Part shown: positions 6,848-10,485 of the stretch, in pieces
How the letters are laid out: each line of letters starts with the position of its first letter
Numbering within the stretch: position 1 is the first letter of the stretch
Source of the DNA: JAUVZF01 sp964449275
GTDB taxonomy: Bacteria > Planctomycetota > Phycisphaerae > FEN-1346
NCBI GenBank assembly: GCA_964449275.1
Contig: CAYVAM010000155.1
Span: 1 to 10,485, forward strand
Direction of reading: 5' to 3'
Length of the DNA: 10,485 bases
Translations under genes and position numbers: made by a program
Notes under the pieces: model-generated
Database searches by the model: none
Told to the model about the DNA's origin: nothing
The model's input: the letters and a program-made list of their open reading frames with translations, nothing else

Positions 6848-9207
6848 CCCTGGTCGCTCCTTCCGGCCGGATTACGGCCCGGTGGCTCCGCCGGGCGGTG
6901 ATCGTCATCGCGGCCGCCATGCTCGTGGTCCTTCCCCGGTTTTCGACGAATGCGTCGTTTCTCGGCGTGCCGGATGTGCCCGGGCCGCTCGTTGTCCTCG
7001 TCATCGGCCTGGGGCTGTGGCTGATGCCGGTTCTGCTGGCGGCGTCGTGGGTGGCCGAGCGCCGGGCGACACTGCCCGCCGCCTGGCTGGTTGTTCCGGC
7101 GGGGCTGTTCGTTCTCGGCGCGGCCGTTTCGACGGTCGTGGCGTCGGACAAATCGTCGGCGTTGGTCCGGGCGGCCGAGATGACCGGGCTGTGGGTCGGG
7201 GCGTTCGCCCTGGTCCAGGCCATCCGGACGGACGCCGAGCGCCGGTTTCTGCTGTCGGTGCTGGTGGCCACGGCGCTGGTGTCGGCCGCAGTCGCCGTCC
7301 ACCAGACGACGATTGGCCTGCCGAAGGCGTGGGAGATCTTCCAGGCGCACCGCGAGATTATCCTTCCACATTATGGCATCGAGCCGGGCGGGTACCAGGA
7401 GCAGGCGTTCATCGACCGGTTCTTCGGCGGCGTTCAGGCCGCGATGGGGCATCCGAACGTGCTGGCGGCGTTCCTGACGCTGGGTTGCCTGGTGGCGGTG
7501 GGCCTCGCGCGGGAGAAGTGGACGGAGGTCGGGTCGCGCGGGGCGCGTGTCCTTGCAACCGTGATGATTGCGGCGGCGGCCGCGTGCGCCTGCGGCATCG
7601 TCCTGACGCAGAGCCGCGCGGCAGTGGCGGCGCTGGCGGTCGGCCTGTATTGGCTGGCCGTGGCGTGGTGGGTACGGAAGCGGCGCGTGCGGATCGTGCT
7701 GTACGTCGCGCCGCTGGTCATCGCGGCGGTCGGGCTGGCCGCCGCAACCCAGGTGGACCATCCGGCGGTGGCGGGGGCGGTGAAGACGCTGCGGTACCGA
7801 CTCGATTACTGGTGGGCCACGCTCAAGATCCTCCACCGGTATTGGGAGACCGGCGTCGGCCTCGAGAACTTCGGGCACCATTACGTCGAGCACAAAGTCG
7901 CCTGGGCGCCCGAAGAGGTGGCCGATCCCCACAACATGCTCCTCTCGACGTGGAGCAAGTTGGGCCTGGCGGGGGCCACGGCGCTCGTGCTGCTGGCCGT
8001 GGGAGCCGTCAGGGTGTGGCTACGCGAGAATCCGAGCCGCGACCCCGCGCCGAGCCACGACCCCGCGCCGAGCCACGACCCCGCGCCGAGCCACGACCCC
8101 GCGCCGAGCCGCGACCCCGCGCCGAGCCGCGAGCGCGAGCGAGCGGTCCCGCCCGGCGAGCCGCTGCTCGTGCTGCTCGTCCCGGTGATGGCGGTTGCCG
8201 GGCCGGTGGCGATCTACCTGTTCGCCCTCGGGTGGGGCTATGGCGTTGCGGCGACGGCGGTCATGGCGATGGTCATCGGGCTCGGCGCGGGCGAAGAGCC
8301 GTCGCGACTGGAAGCGTCGGCCCGGCCGCTCCGGAGCCTGCGCACCGCGTGCGTCGTGGCGGTGCTGGCGTTTGCGCTCCAGGAACAGATCGGCACGGCC
8401 ATCCTCGAGCCGCCGGCCGCCTGGGCGATGCTCGTCGTGGTCGGCGTGTCACTTCGAGCCCGTCGCGGGAGCAACGGGGCATCTCCCGTCGCGCCCGACG
8501 CCGTCGCGCCCGACGCCGTCGCGCCCGACGCCGGCGCGTCCGAGGCCGGCCTGCCCGGGTTCTCGCTTAGCGCGCCCGCCAGGTTCCTGCTCATGGCGTT
8601 GGCAATGACGGTGTGCTTCCTGTACGTCCGGCAACTGATTCTGCCGGTGGGTCGCGAACGGGCGCTGCTGAGGATCGCAGGGTGGGATCGGGCCGCTTTC
8701 GAGGGTGACGAGCCGCTGCGTGCCGCCGCCGAAGCCAACCCGCTGGCGTGGGAGCCGCACCTGCTCCGCGCGCGGGCCTGGAGGCGGGAAGCCGGGGCGG
8801 TCGAAGGGGCCACCGCCGCCGTCCATCTCGAACGGGCGATTGAGGGATACCGCGACGCCCTGACCCGGCATCCGCGTCTGCGGCGGGCACACCTGGCGCT
8901 GGCGAGGTGCTATCTTGCCCCGAAAGGGGCCGAGCGAGATCCGAACGCCCTGTCCGCAGCGCGGGCGTGTCTGGAGGAGGCCTCGCGGCTGTATCCGACG
9001 CACATCCCGACCCGCCTGCGTCTGGCCGAGGTGATCGATCATCTGGGCGATAACGCCGCCGCTCTCGAGGCTTACCGGGAGGTCTTGCGGCTGGATGGCC
9101 TGATGCCCGAGCCGCGCCTGCGGCTCAAAGACGAGGCCCGCGCCAAAGTCCGGACCCGGATTGCCGAACTGCAAGGCGCCTCGGCGCCCCCGGAAAACGC
9201 CAAATAG
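6844..9207 (+). CDS. O-antigen ligase/polymerase-like membrane protein with C-terminal TPR region
   Basis: A 787-residue protein of the Wzy/WaaL (O-antigen ligase) type, likely to polymerise or transfer lipid-linked glycans at the outer face of the inner membrane. Multiple hydrophobic helices occupy residues 15-300. Family features are GHPNVLAAF at 202-210, LTQSRAAVAAL at 254-264, and the large-loop segment with RLDYWWATLKI and GVGLENFG (319-344) ending in DPHNMLL at 361-367, whose His is conserved in ligases. A Pro/Asp/His repeat linker (397-430) separates this from further membrane helices (437-600), and a second repeat lies at 549-568. The soluble end (620-775) contains TPR-like helices, for example AIEGYRDALTRHP and ALEAYREVLRLDG, common in environmental ligase-like proteins. 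The start is the ATG overlapping the preceding stop. Polymerase versus ligase cannot be decided from sequence. Confidence 0.85.
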   Translation: MTLVAPSGRITARWLRRAVIVIAAAMLVVLPRFSTNASFLGVPDVPGPLVVLVIGLGLWLMPVLLAASWVAERRATLPAAWLVVPAGLFVLGAAVSTVVASDKSSALVRAAEMTGLWVGAFALVQAIRTDAERRFLLSVLVATALVSAAVAVHQTTIGLPKAWEIFQAHREIILPHYGIEPGGYQEQAFIDRFFGGVQAAMGHPNVLAAFLTLGCLVAVGLAREKWTEVGSRGARVLATVMIAAAAACACGIVLTQSRAAVAALAVGLYWLAVAWWVRKRRVRIVLYVAPLVIAAVGLAAATQVDHPAVAGAVKTLRYRLDYWWATLKILHRYWETGVGLENFGHHYVEHKVAWAPEEVADPHNMLLSTWSKLGLAGATALVLLAVGAVRVWLRENPSRDPAPSHDPAPSHDPAPSHDPAPSRDPAPSRERERAVPPGEPLLVLLVPVMAVAGPVAIYLFALGWGYGVAATAVMAMVIGLGAGEEPSRLEASARPLRSLRTACVVAVLAFALQEQIGTAILEPPAAWAMLVVVGVSLRARRGSNGASPVAPDAVAPDAVAPDAGASEAGLPGFSLSAPARFLLMALAMTVCFLYVRQLILPVGRERALLRIAGWDRAAFEGDEPLRAAAEANPLAWEPHLLRARAWRREAGAVEGATAAVHLERAIEGYRDALTRHPRLRRAHLALARCYLAPKGAERDPNALSAARACLEEASRLYPTHIPTRLRLAEVIDHLGDNAAALEAYREVLRLDGLMPEPRLRLKDEARAKVRTRIAELQGASAPPENAK
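8032..8132 (+). repeat. 18-bp in-frame tandem repeat (PSHDPA/PSRDPA), about 5.6 copies
   Basis: Five complete 18-base units (starts 8032, 8050, 8068, 8086, 8104) of CCGAGC-C(A/G)C-GACCCCGCG plus an 11-base partial copy from 8122. The three central units carry A (His codon) and the outer ones G (Arg codon). The repeat encodes a Pro-rich charged linker in the ligase-like protein. As 18 is a multiple of three, copy-number changes keep the frame. Confidence 0.95.
8488..8547 (+). repeat. 15-bp in-frame tandem repeat (VAPDA), 3 exact copies and 1 degenerate
   Basis: Three identical units GTCGCGCCCGACGCC at 8488-8502, 8503-8517 and 8518-8532 are followed by a diverged copy (GASEA) at 8533-8547. They sit in a loop between hydrophobic segments of the ligase-like protein. 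Confidence 0.93.
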
Positions 9208-9236
9208 TGCTTGACTCGGGCGCAACAGGCACTATT
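9203..9236. promoter_or_regulatory. 8-bp dyad overlapping the promoter of the small-protein gene
   Basis: AATAGTGC (9203-9210) and GCACTATT (9229-9236) are exact inverted copies separated by 18 bases. The dyad brackets the -35 and enters the -10 of the promoter candidate, as a repressor operator would. It begins inside the last codons of the ligase-like gene. A stem-loop role in the 3' end of that transcript is possible, but no T-tract follows. Confidence 0.4.
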
Positions 9237-9238
9237 GT
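9211..9238 (+). promoter_or_regulatory. Candidate promoter for the 28-residue protein
   Basis: TTGACT (9211-9216) and TATTGT (9233-9238) with a 16-base spacer match sigma-70 consensus at 5 of 6 and 4 of 6 positions. The predicted leader is about 60 bases and contains a small stem-loop option, GCGGC/GCCGC at 9257-9261 and 9267-9271. Confidence 0.45.
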
Positions 9239-9304
9239 GGGTCAGCAATGCGGCAGGCGGCTCACGGCCGCAGCGAATGAATGCCAGGCGCAAGGAGACG
9301 TCGC

Positions 9305-9391
9305 ATGTGGTATTACATCATCCTGGGCCTCTTGCTTGTAGCCCTAATCGTCGCTTACGTTGTCATTAAGAAGAAGCAGAGAGAAGGATAG
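9305..9391 (+). CDS. Small single-pass membrane protein, 28 residues
   Basis: A 28-codon gene beginning MWYYIILGLLLVALIV. Residues 2-21 form one continuous hydrophobic helix, and the C-terminus KKKQREG is basic, predicting N-out/C-in insertion in the inner membrane. I do not recognise the family. Coding support comes from a near-ideal Shine-Dalgarno AAGGAG at 9292-9297, 7 bases before the ATG, a promoter candidate upstream, and a hydrophobic-then-basic composition unlikely by chance. Base composition differs from the neighbours: 39 of 87 bases are G or C in an otherwise strongly GC-rich window, partly because Ile/Tyr/Lys codons dominate but also through codons such as CTA, GTA and AGA. It is separated from both flanking genes, so it is probably its own unit or heads the cyclophilin-like transcript. 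A regulatory membrane peptide or a toxin-like peptide are possibilities only. Confidence 0.7.
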   Translation: MWYYIILGLLLVALIVAYVVIKKKQREG

Positions 9392-9419
9392 TCGGCGCCG
9401 CCGGCGCTTTCGTGGACGG

Positions 9420-9438
9420 GCCGCCGAGCGCAGGCGGC
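9420..9438 (+). other. 6-bp hairpin in the leader of the cyclophilin-like gene
   Basis: GCCGCC (9420-9425) and GGCGGC (9433-9438) pair around a 7-base loop. In such GC-rich sequence a 6-bp stem is not rare, so it is noted mainly because a longer hairpin follows it. Confidence 0.3.
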
Positions 9439-9447
9439 ACTGCGGAG

Positions 9448-9490
9448 ACGGACCGGATTCGCCTGCCGCGGGTAGGCCTATCCGGTCCGT
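9448..9490 (+). promoter_or_regulatory. Long two-part hairpin upstream of the cyclophilin-like gene
   Basis: ACGGACCGGAT (9448-9458) pairs perfectly with ATCCGGTCCGT (9480-9490), 11 bp. Inside, after a 2x2 internal loop, 9461-9467 pairs with 9471-9477 (7 bp including one G-U) around a GCG triloop. A T5 run occurs at 9507-9511, 16 bases beyond the stem, too far for a standard intrinsic terminator. It could be an attenuator, an mRNA-stability element, or a factor-assisted terminator of the small-protein transcript. The rest of the 183-base gap (9392-9574) shows no other gene, only weaker GC-rich hairpins. Confidence 0.5.
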
Positions 9491-9574
9491 GTCGCCTTGC
9501 AGCGGCTTTTTGCTTGCATCGCTTGCCGCCGGCGCGTACGGTGGAGCGTTCGCCGACGGTGGTGGGAGAGGTTT

Positions 9575-10216
9575 ATGCACGAAATACGTATTGCCACAGA
9601 CAAGATCGAGATGCTGACCACGCTGAACGATTCGCCGACGGCTGAGCGGATCTGGGACGCACTGCCCATCGACAGCACCGTCAACACGTGGGGGCAGGAG
9701 ATTTACTTCAGCATCCCCGTGCAGTGCGACCTGGACCTGGAGGCCCGCGACCGCATGGAGGTTGGCGAGGTCGGCTACTGGCCGACCGGCAGCGCCTTCT
9801 GCATCTTCTTTGGCAGAACGCCCGCTTCCAAGGGCGACGAGCCCAGGGCTGCCAGCCCCGTCAACCCAATCGGCCGCTGTGAGGGCGACATCAAGGTCTT
9901 CCGGCAGGTCCGTGAAAGCAGCGCCGTTCGCATCGAACGCATCGAAGAGGAGACCGACCCGGTGCCGGGCCGTGTGGACGAGGCGCCGCCCGCTGAGGCG
10001 GATGCGCCCACGCAGGAACCACCGGCCGAGGCCGCCGACGCCGGCAAACCGGAAGCCTCCGCCGATGCCGGCAAACCGGAAGCCTCCGCCGACGCCGAAC
10101 CGGGCGAGGTGGCCCAGAACCCCGACGCTGCCGAACCGGGCGAGGCGGCCCAGAAACTCGCCGCTGCCGAACCGGGCGAAGATGCCGACAAGGAGAAACC
10201 GGCTGAGGAGGCGTAG
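9575..10216 (+). CDS. Cyclophilin-like fold protein (TM1367/COG2164 type) with acidic repetitive tail
   Basis: 213 residues. Residues 1-123 resemble the small cyclophilin-like beta-barrel family: HEIRIATDKIEM, LNDSPTAERIWDALP at 17-31, TWGQEIYFSIPV at 38-49, VGEVGYWPTGSAFCIFFGRTP at 63-83 (recalled family pattern G-YWP-G-A-IFFG), NPIGR at 97-101 and VRIERIEEE. Enzymatic activity has not been assigned to this family as far as I know, and prolyl isomerase residues cannot be claimed. Residues 124-213 are an Ala/Glu/Pro/Asp-rich, probably disordered tail made of tandem repeats; compact relatives end near residue 123, so the tail is an addition. There is no signal peptide. The ATG at 9575 is chosen because GGGAGAGG lies at 9564-9571 and because the longer reading from 9497 adds an Arg/Trp-rich leader unlike the family. 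Confidence 0.82.
   Translation: MHEIRIATDKIEMLTTLNDSPTAERIWDALPIDSTVNTWGQEIYFSIPVQCDLDLEARDRMEVGEVGYWPTGSAFCIFFGRTPASKGDEPRAASPVNPIGRCEGDIKVFRQVRESSAVRIERIEEETDPVPGRVDEAPPAEADAPTQEPPAEAADAGKPEASADAGKPEASADAEPGEVAQNPDAAEPGEAAQKLAAAEPGEDADKEKPAEEA
10034..10183 (+). repeat. In-frame tandem repeats in the cyclophilin-like tail (27-bp and 36-bp units)
   Basis: Two 27-base units (10034-10060, 10061-10087; ADAGKPEAS, differing by one base, GAC/GAT) are followed by a 36-base unit beginning AEPGE at 10094-10129, a second at 10130-10165 and a partial third to 10183. The two families share the GCC-GAC-GCC lead-in, so the second may have grown from the first. Confidence 0.88.
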
Positions 10217-10302
10217 CCACTTCGCCCCATATCGCCTGTAACGTCTTTTTCAGCAACGCGTTAGTACTACTACGCTACCTGCGTCCGTGGCCGGTTGTGG
10301 CC

Positions 10303-10478
10303 CGGCCGGGGAAATCGGGAGTCAGGGCCATATTCAATGCCAAACCAGCCTTTCGGTTTGGCTTTGAATGGTTTGGCTTTATGGTGGCCGAGACGTTCAA
10401 ACGGCCTCTTGGCTGGTCAAACCGGAAACGGCCCCGGTTTGACCGCCAAGTGGCCCTGACTCCCGATTTTCCCGGCCG
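10303..10478. repeat. Structured inverted-repeat element (28-base arms, three internal hairpins)
   Basis: The outer arms 10303-10330 and 10451-10478 pair at 27 Watson-Crick positions plus one G-T (10311/10470). Inside are: (1) 10332-10346 with 10355-10369, 15 positions with one T-T mismatch, loop of 8; (2) 10386-10390 with 10402-10406, 5 bp, loop of 11; (3) 10408-10425 with 10434-10450, 17 bp with T10414 bulged, loop of 8, ending directly against the outer stem. An extra 6 bp (10290-10295 with 10479-10484) could form beyond a 7-base bulge. No significant coding frame is seen. The form fits a MITE or REP/BIME-like mobile repeat, or a structured RNA. No neighbouring transposase is visible. The preceding 10217-10302 shows nothing else. 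Confidence 0.85.
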
Positions 10479-10485
10479 ACCGGCA

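Noticed and set aside
8032..8132. Short regular repeats considered as a CRISPR array
   Set aside because: The units are contiguous 18-mers without spacers and translate in frame as part of a larger protein.
6792..8570. 592-codon plus-strand frame overlapping the ligase-like gene
   Set aside because: Its Arg/Gly/Pro-rich translation has no family likeness; the other frame has coherent membrane helices and ligase motifs.
9392..9408. GCGCC-GCC-GGCGC followed by TTT as a terminator of the small gene
   Set aside because: Only a 5-bp stem and three Ts; too weak to call.
9497..9574. Longer N-terminus for the cyclophilin-like protein
   Set aside because: It would add an Arg/Trp-rich leader unlike the family and ignore the strong ribosome binding site at 9564-9571.

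Overview
The window is GC-rich DNA, most likely from a member of the Planctomycetota or a related PVC-group bacterium, probably an uncultured lineage. Three things suggest this: a Tat-exported Gfo/Idh/MocA oxidoreductase beside a secreted HEAT-repeat protein, a Tat-exported family-S1 sulfatase, and a DUF4416 protein. This is inferred from gene content; no rRNA or other phylogenetic marker is present.

Layout: positions 1-3400 carry two plus-strand genes in tandem, the oxidoreductase (54-1385) and the HEAT-repeat protein (1418-3400). A sulfatase (3454-4926) runs on the minus strand, convergent with the HEAT gene. A 243-base divergent intergenic region (4927-5169) holds a candidate promoter for each direction and a perfect 8-bp hairpin. 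From 5170 to 9207 three plus-strand genes overlap by a few bases: DUF4416, a WecA/MraY-type polyprenyl-phosphate sugar-1-phosphate transferase, and an O-antigen ligase/polymerase-like membrane protein with a C-terminal TPR region. They look like one envelope-glycan operon. After 9207 come a promoter candidate with a dyad, a 28-residue single-pass membrane protein (9305-9391), a hairpin-rich leader (9392-9574), and a cyclophilin-like (TM1367/COG2164-type) protein with a long acidic repetitive tail (9575-10216).

The last 180 bases hold the most striking structure. Two 28-base arms (10303-10330 and 10451-10478) are inverted copies that pair completely if G-U is allowed. They enclose three further hairpins, so the segment could fold as a closed four-stem RNA or act as a small non-autonomous mobile element. 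It encodes nothing obvious.

How the genes may work together: the first three genes fit periplasmic breakdown or modification of (sulfated) glycans. The 5170-9207 group fits assembly of a lipid-linked surface polysaccharide. In-frame tandem repeats occur three times, twice in the ligase-like gene and once in the cyclophilin-like gene, always in Pro/Ala/Asp-rich linkers or tails.
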